This document shows positions 19,459-28,687 of a DNA stretch of 40,501 bases, one piece after another. Position 1 is the stretch's first letter; each line of letters opens with the position of its first letter. The DNA is taken from contig JAUXDC010000004.1 in NCBI GenBank assembly GCA_030618605.1, positions 1-40,501 of the forward strand, read 5' to 3'. Under the pieces are notes generated by a model that made no database searches, was not told where the DNA came from, and saw only the letters and a list, made by a program, of their open reading frames with translations. Made by a program: the position numbers and the translations under genes. The DNA is from Holophagae bacterium (lineage in GTDB: Bacteria > Acidobacteriota > Thermoanaerobaculia > Thermoanaerobaculales > Sulfomarinibacteraceae).

Positions 19459-22218
19459 ATGATGTTCAAGGATCAACCTGAAAACCCCCGTGGTGGAGAT
19501 TCCCCGATTGGGTCGGAGTCGGCTTGGACCAAGGACCACGCTGCGAGGGCGAAGGCTGGTGACCGTGTAGGCCGTTTCCGCATCGTCGACCTGATCGGTA
19601 CCGGTGGCATGGGCGTTGTCTACAAGGCTCTCGATGAAGCCCTGGGCCGCCATGTCGCCCTCAAGCACCCGAGGGTGGACGTCAAGGACGCGGAGACTGT
19701 CCGGGCCCGGTTCGTCAGAGAGGCCAGGGCGGCATCACGGCTGCTCCACCCCAACGTCGTGCCGATCTTCGAGGTCTTCGAGTTTGAGGGCGTGCCCTGG
19801 TTGGCGATGGAACTGGTCGAGGGCGGCAGTTTGAAAGACCGGTTGAAAGAGACAGGTCCGATGCCCCTGCTCGAGGTCCTGGGGCATGCCATGGGTCTGG
19901 CCGGCGCGTTGGCTGCGGCTCACAATCTGGACATCCTCCACCGTGACGTTAAACCTGCCAATGTCTTGTTGGACTCAGCGGGCAGGGCGCGGCTGGTCGA
20001 CTTCGGCCTGGCCCGGCGGTTGGTGACACAGGGTGAGAGCCGCGAGGATGAAGAGACCATCACACGCATGACCGAGCAAGGCCACATGGTCGGCACGCCG
20101 GGCTACATGTCGCCTGAGCAGGCTCTGGGCCGCCCACTGGATGCACGCAGCGATATCTTCTGCCTGGGGCTAGTTCTGTACGAGATGGCGACCGGTACGC
20201 CGGCCCTGGAGACTGCCGGCAGTGACAGTTGGCTGGACAGCCTGCTTCATACCCCTCCGGCGCCGATCGTGCACTTTCGGTCCGACACGCCGGAGGTCCT
20301 CGAAGGCATCGCACATAAGGCCCTGGCCAAGAAGCCGGAGGACCGGTACCAGAGTGCCGCGGACATGGCGGCCGACCTCAAGGATCTGCGCGGTGAGGTC
20401 GAAGGAGGACTGGTTCGGGCCAAGGTCTTACGCTCCCGGCGGCAGCGACGGCTGGTGCAGGTTCTGGGGTTGGTAGTCTTGGCCGCAGCAGCGTCCGCGG
20501 GTACATGGTGGCTCAAAGACCTTGTCACCCCCGAAATTCTTGCGACGACCTGGGTCGCCAGGCCCCTGACCCACGACCCCGCCTGGGCGGCCGATCCGGC
20601 CCTCTCGCCGGACGAGACCATGATCTCCTACGCCTCCGGGCGCAGTGGTTCTGGCGACATCTGGCTGATCGACCGCGAGGGTGGCAACGCCTTGCAGTTG
20701 ACCGACCACGAAGCCGCTGATCGGCGCCCCACCTGGTCGGCTGATGGCAGCCACATCTATTTCACTTCCTTCCGCAGCGGGGAGGCCGCGATCTGGAAGG
20801 TGCCGCGCCTCGGAGGAACGCCGGAACTCATCCTGCCCGACGCTGACGACGCCGCCTTGTCGCCCGACGGGACGCAATTGGCTTTTGTGCGCCGCAACGA
20901 AAGCGGCCACTACCGGGTGGCAATTGCCCCCCTCGACGATCTGGAGGACGTTCGGTATCTGACAACCTCCGAGGATGGCTTTTGGTTTCACAGATTCCCG
21001 GATTTCTCGGACGACGGGGAACGAATCTGTTATCAGTCATCCAGAGGTGTTTGGGTCGTCTCGGCAGACGGGGGGAGACCGCTGCAGGTTACCTTGGAGC
21101 ATCAGTGGGGCGGTGAACCGCGGTGGTCCGGTGAGACCATTGTTTTTTCCAGATCGTCTCATGGGTCAAGTGCCTTGTGGCGCCTTGATCCCCGAGGGGG
21201 GAGCATGGAGCGCCTGTCGGCGGGCGCCGGTTTTGAGAATCAGGTTTCACCATCTGTCGATGGACGAACGATCGTTTACTCGACCCAGCGGAGGGATACT
21301 TGGCTCAATCTCGTCGATCATCTGACAGGTGTCAAGATTCGGCTCGGTGATGTTCTCAATCCCGATACGGCCTCAATGGCCCCGGATGGCAGCGCCGTCG
21401 CCTTTGCGGCGGAGTATCGGGAGGGGTACTGCATTTTCCTGCAGCGGTTGCACGAAGGGCAACCCGCCGGCAGACCCCGAGTGCTGATCGCGCAGTCCGG
21501 GGCCTATGCCAACCCTATTTTTTCGCCCGACGGCAGGTGGTTGGCCTTTCATAGGGTAATCGGTGACCAGAGAGATATCTGGATCCTTCCGATCGAGGGT
21601 GGTGCGCCCCTTCAATTCACCACCAATGATGCTGCGGACGTCTGCCCCTTCTTTTCCGCTGATGGGACCCATTTGGCCTTCGCCTCAGATAGGAGTGGCC
21701 GTTTTCAGATCTGGTGGGCACCGGTCGCGGACGGTCGGCGGATGGGCGAGGCGGAGCGGCTGACCTTTGACGACACCACTGACTATATGCCGAAGATTTC
21801 TCCAGACGGGTCGATGCTGGCGTGGCTGGGCAACAGGGACGATGGAGAGAATCTTTGGATTCGGTCTCTGGTGGGACCGGCCCAGCCAAGGGCCCTGACC
21901 GAGGGACAGCGAATTAGCAGTTCCTGGTGGGAGCCAGGGGGCACAACGCTGTTGGTCACCGGTGATTGGGAGGGTGACGCATTGAGTCTTCGCCGTGTTT
22001 CCGTTCTGGATGGATTGGTCACGACCGTGGATATGCCGATTGATTTTGGGCGCGGTGAGACCGGCGGAACGGATTTTGCCAGTGGAGCAATTTCCCTGAG
22101 TGCAGATGGCAGGTATTCGGTCCACACGAAGACCGAGATGACCGGTGATCTGTGGATCATGGAGGCGGAAACGAAAGATCGTTTGAATGCTGAGGAACAG
22201 GAGAAGGAGGCATTATGA
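19459..22218 (+). CDS. Ser/Thr protein kinase (PknB-like) with C-terminal TolB/WD40-like beta-propeller
   Basis: FRIVDLIGTGGMGVVYKALDEALGRHVALKHP, LDILHRDVKPANVLLD, DFGLARR, GTPGYMSPEQALG; TM segment; repeated LSPDGxxLAF / SxDGxxIYFTS blades. Confidence 0.93.
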   Translation: MMFKDQPENPRGGDSPIGSESAWTKDHAARAKAGDRVGRFRIVDLIGTGGMGVVYKALDEALGRHVALKHPRVDVKDAETVRARFVREARAASRLLHPNVVPIFEVFEFEGVPWLAMELVEGGSLKDRLKETGPMPLLEVLGHAMGLAGALAAAHNLDILHRDVKPANVLLDSAGRARLVDFGLARRLVTQGESREDEETITRMTEQGHMVGTPGYMSPEQALGRPLDARSDIFCLGLVLYEMATGTPALETAGSDSWLDSLLHTPPAPIVHFRSDTPEVLEGIAHKALAKKPEDRYQSAADMAADLKDLRGEVEGGLVRAKVLRSRRQRRLVQVLGLVVLAAAASAGTWWLKDLVTPEILATTWVARPLTHDPAWAADPALSPDETMISYASGRSGSGDIWLIDREGGNALQLTDHEAADRRPTWSADGSHIYFTSFRSGEAAIWKVPRLGGTPELILPDADDAALSPDGTQLAFVRRNESGHYRVAIAPLDDLEDVRYLTTSEDGFWFHRFPDFSDDGERICYQSSRGVWVVSADGGRPLQVTLEHQWGGEPRWSGETIVFSRSSHGSSALWRLDPRGGSMERLSAGAGFENQVSPSVDGRTIVYSTQRRDTWLNLVDHLTGVKIRLGDVLNPDTASMAPDGSAVAFAAEYREGYCIFLQRLHEGQPAGRPRVLIAQSGAYANPIFSPDGRWLAFHRVIGDQRDIWILPIEGGAPLQFTTNDAADVCPFFSADGTHLAFASDRSGRFQIWWAPVADGRRMGEAERLTFDDTTDYMPKISPDGSMLAWLGNRDDGENLWIRSLVGPAQPRALTEGQRISSSWWEPGGTTLLVTGDWEGDALSLRRVSVLDGLVTTVDMPIDFGRGETGGTDFASGAISLSADGRYSVHTKTEMTGDLWIMEAETKDRLNAEEQEKEAL

Positions 22219-22403
22219 CTGCTGACGAAACAAAAATCACTGTGGCACATTTGGGCGTAGCCCTGGACCGAATCGAACAATGGCTGCAAGCCGTTCGCAA
22301 GGGTATTGAGGCGATACCGCAGGACCAAGAGATCAACCTCAATCTTGGGGAACTCGAGTCCGACCTGGATCTTAAACAGCCCTGGCTGAAAGCAGGTTGT
22401 TGA
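22215..22403 (+). CDS. 62-aa peptide, candidate RiPP precursor or small accessory protein
   Basis: MTADETKITVAHLGVALDRIEQWLQAVRKGIEAIPQDQEINLNLGELESDLDLKQPWLKAGC; strong Shine-Dalgarno AAGGAGG; ATGA overlap with the kinase stop; followed by a radical SAM gene. Confidence 0.7.
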   Translation: MTADETKITVAHLGVALDRIEQWLQAVRKGIEAIPQDQEINLNLGELESDLDLKQPWLKAGC

Positions 22404-22431
22404 GCCGCAAGAGAGAGGAAAACCACTGAGA

Positions 22432-23218
22432 GTGGGTTCTCAAACACTCGAATGCACCCTGACAACCGCCTGCAATCTGGCGTGTTCATATTGCCACCAG
22501 GGTCAGCCTCCACCGAGGGTGATGTCATGGGCGGTGCTGAAGGCTGGGATCGATCGCCTGCTGGCCTCGGAGGCCGAGGAACGCACACTCGCCCTGACCG
22601 GAGGCGAGCCGCTGCTGGAGTGGCCGCTGGTTCAGCGGGCGATTGAGTCCGCAAAGGGCTCGTCGTCGAACGGGAAGCCTGTGGTAATTTCGTTGACGAG
22701 CAACGGGTTTCCGTTGGATCAGGAGAAGGCTCGATTCCTGGTCGAACACGATGTTGAGATACAGATCAGCCTCGACGGTGTCCGAGGGCAGGCCCGATCG
22801 CCCGGTCTGCCGGGTCAACGCGCCCGAGACCCAGGCTATCGGTGTTGACGGAAGCGTCACCGGGTGTCCGCTGCTGCTGGCGCCGGAGGCCGGAGGCACG
22901 AAGGCCGGGGTGGTTCTTCAAGAATGGGTTGCCCACCCGGATTGGCCGGGCGTCAGGAGAGACCGCTACAGCAGCTACGGGCGATGCCGGGACTGTGAAT
23001 TCGTTGACGAGTGCCTCGTCTGTCCCGTCGCAAGCGCCAATATTCCCGGCAACACCGATCCTCGCCGTGTACCGGACTCGGGCTGTGCCTTCAACCGTAT
23101 CGTCGCAGCCTGCCGCCGCCGTTTCCCGCCCGTCGCCAGCACCGAGGATCTCCTCAAAGGCAACGACCCACTTCCAAACGCCATGACCGACCTCGCCAAG
23201 GCCATGGGCTTGGGGTAG
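22432..23218 (+). pseudogene. Radical SAM/SPASM protein, apparently internally deleted and frameshifted
   Basis: Frame A (GTG 22432 to 22848): LECTLTTACNLACSYCHQG, LTGGEPLLEW, VEIQISLDGV. The +1 frame (to 23218) carries the C-terminal part: RVNAPETQAIGVDGSVTGCPLLL, CRDCEFVDECLVC, SGCAFNRI. Confidence 0.75.
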
Positions 23219-23232
23219 GGGCAGGAAGACAA

Positions 23233-23320
23233 ATGAACCACAAAGACACGAAGGCCACAAAGAGGGAATTTTTCTTAAACCTCTTGGTGCTCTTTGTGCC
23301 TTGGCGGTTAATTTTTCCCT
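23233..23320. repeat. Inverted-pair dispersed repeat (MNHKDTKATKR type)
   Basis: Plus ATGAACCACAAAGACACGAAGGCCACAAAGAGG; minus TTAACCGCCAAGGCACAAAGAGCACCAAGAGG. Confidence 0.75.
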
Positions 23321-23327
23321 CGGCCGC

Positions 23328-23951
23328 CTATTTGATTTTCTCGGGGAGGACCTTGAGGATTCTGTAGGGCTGGGTGTGGAAGCTCTCGACCTCCAGAACG
23401 CCATCCTCGTTGAAGTTGATCTTTGCGGTGGGGATCATGTTGCCTTCGCCCTTGCCGTCCTCGTCGAACAGGATCTGCACCCAACCGAAGGTGTATTGGG
23501 CGGAACGCCTGCTGCGTGCGATCTCCCCAAATTGGATTGGGCGGTCGGTGATGCCGATCAGCATCCGACCTTGGGGTGTTTCCATGGTGCGGATGACCCG
23601 CAAATGGTAGCGCAGCCCGTCGCCGACCTTGAGCCAACCGGCGACCTCGGTGGCCGAAACGGCTTTGAGAAGGGCCTCTTCGCCCTGTTCGCCCAGTGTT
23701 TGGGCTAGAACCTGGACCTCTGCGTCGGTGGCGAAGCGGTCGACATGAAAGATCAGGAAGGCTGTCGCCCCGGAAGAAGGACCGGACATGGCGGCCATCC
23801 GACCTCGGTAGCGCTGCGGAATGGGTTGGTCCTCTTGGGAATCTTCAGCAGCAAAAACCGGCGCTCCGGCGGTCATAAGGGTCAGGGTAACGAACAGAAC
23901 AAGGCCCTTCTTCAATGGTTTTCTCGGTGTTTCTTCAGCTTCAAGGTCCAT
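23328..23951 (-). CDS. Secreted hypothetical protein
   Basis: KKGLVLFVTLTLMTAGAPVFAAEDSQ signal peptide; coherent 207-aa ORF. Confidence 0.6.
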   Translation of the reverse strand: MDLEAEETPRKPLKKGLVLFVTLTLMTAGAPVFAAEDSQEDQPIPQRYRGRMAAMSGPSSGATAFLIFHVDRFATDAEVQVLAQTLGEQGEEALLKAVSATEVAGWLKVGDGLRYHLRVIRTMETPQGRMLIGITDRPIQFGEIARSRRSAQYTFGWVQILFDEDGKGEGNMIPTAKINFNEDGVLEVESFHTQPYRILKVLPEKIK

Positions 23952-24229
23952 TCAGGTTGTTGCGCGGTCTCCTTCTCCTCGCATGTCACTGATGCCCAGC
24001 CACCCCGAATAATCGTGTTGCCGCAATAGGCTTTCCCGACGCTGTTCTGGTTGTTGAGGTACGCCAGAATGTCTGCGCAAGTTTCGTCGGGGCCCGGGGT
24101 CACCGTGCATTGGCCGGAATAACGCGGGTTGGTAAAGCAGCAGGTGGCTGCATCGGAGGCAGCCAATGAGGCGGCTGCGCCACCGATGATGATCAGTGTC
24201 AGACACAGGGCTGGGATGACGCGTTTCAT
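23912..24229 (-). CDS. Small Cys-rich secreted hypothetical protein
   Basis: Signal peptide MKRVIPALCLTLIIIGGAAASLAA; mature CC...C...C...C...C pattern (6 Cys); overlaps the next gene by about 40 bp. Confidence 0.55.
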   Translation of the reverse strand: MKRVIPALCLTLIIIGGAAASLAASDAATCCFTNPRYSGQCTVTPGPDETCADILAYLNNQNSVGKAYCGNTIIRGGWASVTCEEKETAQQPEWTLKLKKHRENH

Positions 24230-24292
24230 GGGGATCTCCTTTATTTCGGCGACCGATAAAGTTCGTTACGATGATATCAAGGTTGCGGGATA

Positions 24293-24327
24293 AAGGATGA
24301 AGGCGGAAGGATGAAGGATGAAGCCTA
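24293..24327. repeat. Heptad array AAGGATG AAGGCGG AAGGATG AAGGATG AAGCCTA
   Basis: Direct reading; abuts the stop of the gene at 24325. Confidence 0.75.
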
Positions 24328-24720
24328 CAGCGCGGCCAAGGCCGCCAGGACCATGGCGACGGCGGCAAGGCAGCCGCAGCCGGAACATCCGGTCCCGCCG
24401 CGGTGTACGGCTGATCTGAAGAGGGCTCTGCCGGCAACGTCGCCGACGACAGGCAGGGCCGCGACGGCGACCTTGGCTGCCGTTTCTCGCCACCGAGCCA
24501 GTTCTTCCTGTTCGAGCTGTTTCCTGAGCATTGCTTTCTGGATTGAAACCCGCTCGCGCCTTTTCATCTCCTCGCGAGTCCGGACGACCTCCATCTCGCG
24601 CTCGTCCGGGAGGAATCGAAGGTGGGAACCACAGTATTCACAGACGGTCTCCACCTCGCCCAAAGGCAGCATCGTCGGCGCCGCGCAGTTCGGGCAGTCG
24701 TAGGCAATTGTTTCCGGCAT
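24325..24720 (-). CDS. Zinc-ribbon hypothetical protein with C-terminal hydrophobic segment
   Basis: YDCPNCAAPTMLPLGEVETVCEYCGSHL; C-terminal GCSGCGCLAAVAMVLAALAAL. Confidence 0.65.
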   Translation of the reverse strand: MPETIAYDCPNCAAPTMLPLGEVETVCEYCGSHLRFLPDEREMEVVRTREEMKRRERVSIQKAMLRKQLEQEELARWRETAAKVAVAALPVVGDVAGRALFRSAVHRGGTGCSGCGCLAAVAMVLAALAAL

Positions 24721-24797
24721 CGGAGTCTCATTGTATCTGAAATTTCACTACTGCCCGAGAAGGCCAACCCGTTCCACAAACCGCCAGACTCAGAGAT

Positions 24798-24844
24798 TGG
24801 TGGGCCAAGGCCCACCATCTGATAGCTGATAGCTGACAGCTAAT
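24798..24844. repeat. Single REP-like unit TTGGTGGGCCAAGGCCCACCA followed by heptads ATCTGAT AGCTGAT AGCTGAC AGCTAAT
   Basis: Direct reading; the GGDEF-EAL gene stop (24840) is inside the heptad array. Confidence 0.75.
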
Positions 24845-26585
24845 TCGCCACCAGCCGGGTACTGATTCTGGTGGTATCGTCGCCTCCGAGCAGTTCTTCG
24901 ACCATCACGGGATTGAGCGGCCGGGCGAACCAGAAGCCTTGGCCCTGGGGGCAGTCGAGGTCCCGGAGTTTGATCATCTGCTCGGCGGTCTCGATGCCCT
25001 CGGCGATGACGCCGATGCCCAGGGTGGAGGCCAGGGATAGGATCGTCTCGACGATGGCCTGCGAATCCGCTCCGGCCTCCGGGCCGGAGATGAAGGAACG
25101 GTCGATCTTGAGGGTGTCGTACTGGAACCGTTGAAGGTAACTGAGAGATGAATAGCCGGTACCGAAATCGTCGACACTCAGTTGCACTCCCATGGCCCTC
25201 AGTTGTCGCATCTTGGTCATCACGGCCTCGCTGTGCTCGAGAATGACGTTCTCGGTCACTTCGAGGCGGAGACTCTCCGGGGGGAGCCCGGTCCGGCCGA
25301 GGATATCCAGGATGCCCTCGACCACGTTGTTGTCGACGAAGAGCCGACCGGAGACGTTGACCGAAATGAATATTGGCGGGTTCATCGGAAACTTCAACTG
25401 CCACTCCCGAGTCTGGCGGCAGCTCTGCTCCATCACCCACCAGCCCAAGGGAATGATCAGTCCTGTTTCTTCAGCGACAGTGATGAAATTTGCTGGTGAA
25501 ATCAGCCCCTTTTTGGGATGCTGCCAGCGGACCAGACCCTCGAGGCCCCTGATTTTTCTGTCCTTCAGCGTGACGATCGGTTGATAGTGCATGACGAATT
25601 CTTGACGGTCCACGGCTCGGCGAAGATCGGTCTCAATTCTCAAAAGTGCAACGGCCGAGGCGTGCATTTGTGGGTCGAAGATCTCGTATCGGCCCTTTCC
25701 GGCAGCCTTGGCCCGGTACATGGCGATGTCGGCGTCTCTCAGCATTGCATCGGGGTCGGTCGTGCTCATGTTGTGGACGGCGATGCCGATTGATGCGCTG
25801 ATGAAGACCTCGTTTGCCTCGATCGTAAACGGGGCCTCGAAGCCTGCGAGAACTCTCTCGGCCACCTGGATGGCGTGGCTGACGTCGTGCATATCGTTGA
25901 CCAGAATGGCGAACTCATCGCCACCGATCCGTGCAACTGAATCGCCGGGCCGTACGATAGTCTCCAAACGACGGGCCAGGGCTACCAGCAGTTGATCACC
26001 GACGCTGTGGCCCAGGCTGTCGTTGATATTTTTGAAACGATCCAGATCGAAAAAAAGCACAGCGAACCGGCCCGCAGGTTGGCGCTGAGCTCCAGCCAGG
26101 GCCATGTCCAGGCGGTCGCCGAACAGGGCGCGATTGGGAAGCCCGGTCAGTGTGTCGTGAAAAGCATTGTGGAGCAGTTGCTGCTCGGCGCGATTACGCT
26201 CAATAGCATAGCGGATAGACCGGGTGAGCAGACGCTGCTCCAGTTCTTTCTTGACCAGGTAGTCCTGGGCACCCTCAGAGACTGCCTGAATCGCGAGTTC
26301 GTCATCGTCGAGACTGGTCAGAACGATCACTGGGATCTCGGGTTGGGAGTGATGCAGGTGTCTGAACGTGTCGATGCCGAAGCTGTCGGGCAGTGAGAAA
26401 TCCAGAAGTACGACATCGATGCCGCCCTCGCCCAATCGGGCTATCCCCTCCGCGAGTCGGCTGCGGTGCTCGATGACGCCGTTGAATTTTGGAGAGTTTT
26501 CGAGTACATCTCGAACAAGTGCCGCATCATCGGGGCTGTCCTCGATCAGCAGCAGCGTTACTTCGGGCGCGATGGGCTTTTTCAT
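24840..26585 (-). CDS. Response regulator with GGDEF and EAL domains (c-di-GMP turnover)
   Basis: Receiver LLLIEDSPDDAALVRDVLE..VVLLDFSLPD; RPGDSVARIGGDEFAIL (intact GGDEF and RxxD I-site); RGLEGLVRWQHP and DDFGTGYSSLSYL (EAL). Confidence 0.94.
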   Translation of the reverse strand: MKKPIAPEVTLLLIEDSPDDAALVRDVLENSPKFNGVIEHRSRLAEGIARLGEGGIDVVLLDFSLPDSFGIDTFRHLHHSQPEIPVIVLTSLDDDELAIQAVSEGAQDYLVKKELEQRLLTRSIRYAIERNRAEQQLLHNAFHDTLTGLPNRALFGDRLDMALAGAQRQPAGRFAVLFFDLDRFKNINDSLGHSVGDQLLVALARRLETIVRPGDSVARIGGDEFAILVNDMHDVSHAIQVAERVLAGFEAPFTIEANEVFISASIGIAVHNMSTTDPDAMLRDADIAMYRAKAAGKGRYEIFDPQMHASAVALLRIETDLRRAVDRQEFVMHYQPIVTLKDRKIRGLEGLVRWQHPKKGLISPANFITVAEETGLIIPLGWWVMEQSCRQTREWQLKFPMNPPIFISVNVSGRLFVDNNVVEGILDILGRTGLPPESLRLEVTENVILEHSEAVMTKMRQLRAMGVQLSVDDFGTGYSSLSYLQRFQYDTLKIDRSFISGPEAGADSQAIVETILSLASTLGIGVIAEGIETAEQMIKLRDLDCPQGQGFWFARPLNPVMVEELLGGDDTTRISTRLVAN

Positions 26586-28093
26586 GATTGGTCACTCTCC
26601 TCGCGGGGGATGGTTATGTGGAAGGCAGATCCGTCATTCGGCCGACTCTCGACCCAGATTCTGCCGCCGTGGCGGCTGGCGATCCGGCGGCACACGGCCA
26701 AGCCGATGCCGGATCCTGGAATTTCTTCTTGTGTGTGAAGTCTCTGGAACATCTTGAAGACCCGGTCTGTCGCGGCGGGATCGATGCCGATTCCGCTGTC
26801 GGAGACCGTCAGGCGCCATTCCTGAGGGCTTTCGGTGGCGCTGATTCGTATCTTGGGCTCAACGTCGCCTGAATACTTGATTGCATTGGAAATCAGATTT
26901 TGGAAGAGCTGTTCCATTTGGCCTTCGTCGGCGACGATTGTCGGCAGTGCCTCGATGGAGATTGCGGCCGCCGAGGCTTCGATTTCGGCCTCGAGGAGGT
27001 CCAGGACACGTTCGACCACTCGCTCGAGGTCGACCGGTCCCAGGTCGAGGTCCTGCCTCTCCAGCCGGGTCAGCCGGAGGACCGAGCCCAACATCCGCTC
27101 CAACGCCGCGGCGCCCCTACGTGCCTGCGACAACGAGACAGGGGAGGCGGCTCCGTTCTCGGCGTCGATCTGATCCAGGGCCCGTGCAAGGACGTCGAGC
27201 GGCTGCTGCAGATCGTGGGAGACGACGTAGGCCAACTCTTCAAGGTCTTTGGCTGATTGATCAAGATCGTGAGATCGGTGATCCAATTCCCCCAACGCCC
27301 GTCGGTAATCGCTGATGTCCTCGACCAGCCCGTTGAGGCGGGCCGGCATGCCCTTGGTGGCCGGTGCCGGCCGCATTCGCAGACGGGCCCAGAGGGACGT
27401 TCCGTCCCGCTGGTGCAATTCGACCTCCAGTTCGACGACCGGAGATCCCGTGGCGATGGCTGCTTCGAATCCCCGAACAGCCGCCGGGTCCACGAGGAAA
27501 TGCTGGATCGGTCGGTGAGCCAGGTCGGCAGGTCGCTGATACCCCAGCATAGTGGCCAAAGACGGGTTGGCGTCGAGAATAACGCCCCGGTCATCTGCAA
27601 CGAAGACCCCCACCGGCAGTCCATCGACGATTCGGCGTGAGGTAGTGTCCTCCTTGGTTCGTCGACGCCTCGACCAATAAAGCGCCGTTCGTACCACCTC
27701 TTCGACCGTCGACAGACCTTGCGGATCCTTGGTAATGAAGCCATCCGCGCCGAACCGGAGGGCCAAAGAGGCAACTCCAGGATCATCGCCACCGGTGATC
27801 ACAACGACCGCCGCCTCGGGTAATTTTTCTCGCAACAGGTCCATCAGTTGCTCCCCGGAAATCCAGGGGAGGGTGAATTCAGTCATCACCAGGCCGTAGG
27901 GCCTATCGGTCAATGCTCGGGTCATCGACGCCGCGTCGTCGGCCATGTCGATGGCCACATCCCCGAAGGCGCCCTTGATCACCAGGGACAGTAGGTCCCT
28001 GTCGTGTTGGTTGTCGTCGATCACGAGGATCGGCGGGAGGTGCTTCACGGAAGCTCCAGGGGATAGATTCCCCGCGGATCCGTTGAGGTCCAA
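26582..28093 (-). CDS. Receiver-PAS histidine kinase (soluble)
   Basis: Receiver ILVIDDNQHDRDLLSLVI; PAS VFVADDRGVILDANPSLATMLGY; H-box YVVSHDLQQPLDVLARALD; HATPase SDSGIGIDPAATDRVFKMFQRLH, GSGIGLAVCRRI. ATGA overlap with the GGDEF-EAL gene. Confidence 0.93.
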   Translation of the reverse strand: MDLNGSAGNLSPGASVKHLPPILVIDDNQHDRDLLSLVIKGAFGDVAIDMADDAASMTRALTDRPYGLVMTEFTLPWISGEQLMDLLREKLPEAAVVVITGGDDPGVASLALRFGADGFITKDPQGLSTVEEVVRTALYWSRRRRTKEDTTSRRIVDGLPVGVFVADDRGVILDANPSLATMLGYQRPADLAHRPIQHFLVDPAAVRGFEAAIATGSPVVELEVELHQRDGTSLWARLRMRPAPATKGMPARLNGLVEDISDYRRALGELDHRSHDLDQSAKDLEELAYVVSHDLQQPLDVLARALDQIDAENGAASPVSLSQARRGAAALERMLGSVLRLTRLERQDLDLGPVDLERVVERVLDLLEAEIEASAAAISIEALPTIVADEGQMEQLFQNLISNAIKYSGDVEPKIRISATESPQEWRLTVSDSGIGIDPAATDRVFKMFQRLHTQEEIPGSGIGLAVCRRIASRHGGRIWVESRPNDGSAFHITIPREESDQS

Positions 28094-28330
28094 GCTGTCC
28101 CAAAACGGGGCGAGGCGGAATCAGCTGTCATCAATTCGGGTTCACTCTATCATAAGTTGACAGAGAATGATATACTTAGAGGTTTTGTAATTTTTGCAAC
28201 AGTGTTCAGGATCAACCCCGCTGACCAGGATGTCGACGGAAAAGGGCTGGATCACTGAAAGCCGCAGGATCCTGACCGATTTATCGAGAAATAGAGGGCG
28301 ATGTCGGTTCGGGTTGTGGCCAGGTCAAAA

Positions 28331-28411
28331 GGCCAAAAACCAGCTCATGCGCCAATAAGACCAACCCATGCGGGAAACAACCAACCAGTGCTCGTAGTAA
28401 CCAACTCGTGC
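28331..28411. repeat. Four degenerate tandem repeats of about 20 nt
   Basis: GGCCAAAAACCAGCTCATGC / GCCAATAAGACCAACCCATGC / GGGAAACAACCAACCAGTGC / TCGTAGTAACCAACTCGTGC. Confidence 0.65.
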
Positions 28412-28523
28412 TGCTTATGAGAGGTGCCGTTCAGGGCGTAGTTCGGAGCGAAGTGGAGATTGGGGCCCGCCTTCGCCTCCGGCTTAGGCGCGGCATTTTC
28501 CTTTTGCAGTTGTAAAAGGAAAA

Positions 28524-28599
28524 TGGTGGAGCCGAAGGGGATCGAACCCTCGACCTCAGCATTGCGAACGCTGCGCTCTCCCAACTGAGCTACGGCCCC
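28524..28599 (-). tRNA. tRNA-Ala (anticodon CGC)
   Basis: GGGGCCGTAGCTCAGTTGGGAGAGCGCAGCGTTCGCAATGCTGAGGTCGAGGGTTCGATCCCCTTCGGCTCCACCA; cloverleaf folds, G3:U70 identity pair, encoded CCA. Confidence 0.96.
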
Positions 28600-28687
28600 A
28601 CACTGGGCTGCGGATGGTATCTCAGGACTGGTGGATACGCAAGAGCAGGGTTGGGTTATGATGTGCCCTCTTTTGGGGGGCGGGCGT

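Noticed and set aside
22432-23218. Programmed +1 frameshift in the radical SAM gene
   Set aside because: The section missing between the landmarks is too large for a simple frameshift; deletion or misassembly fits better.
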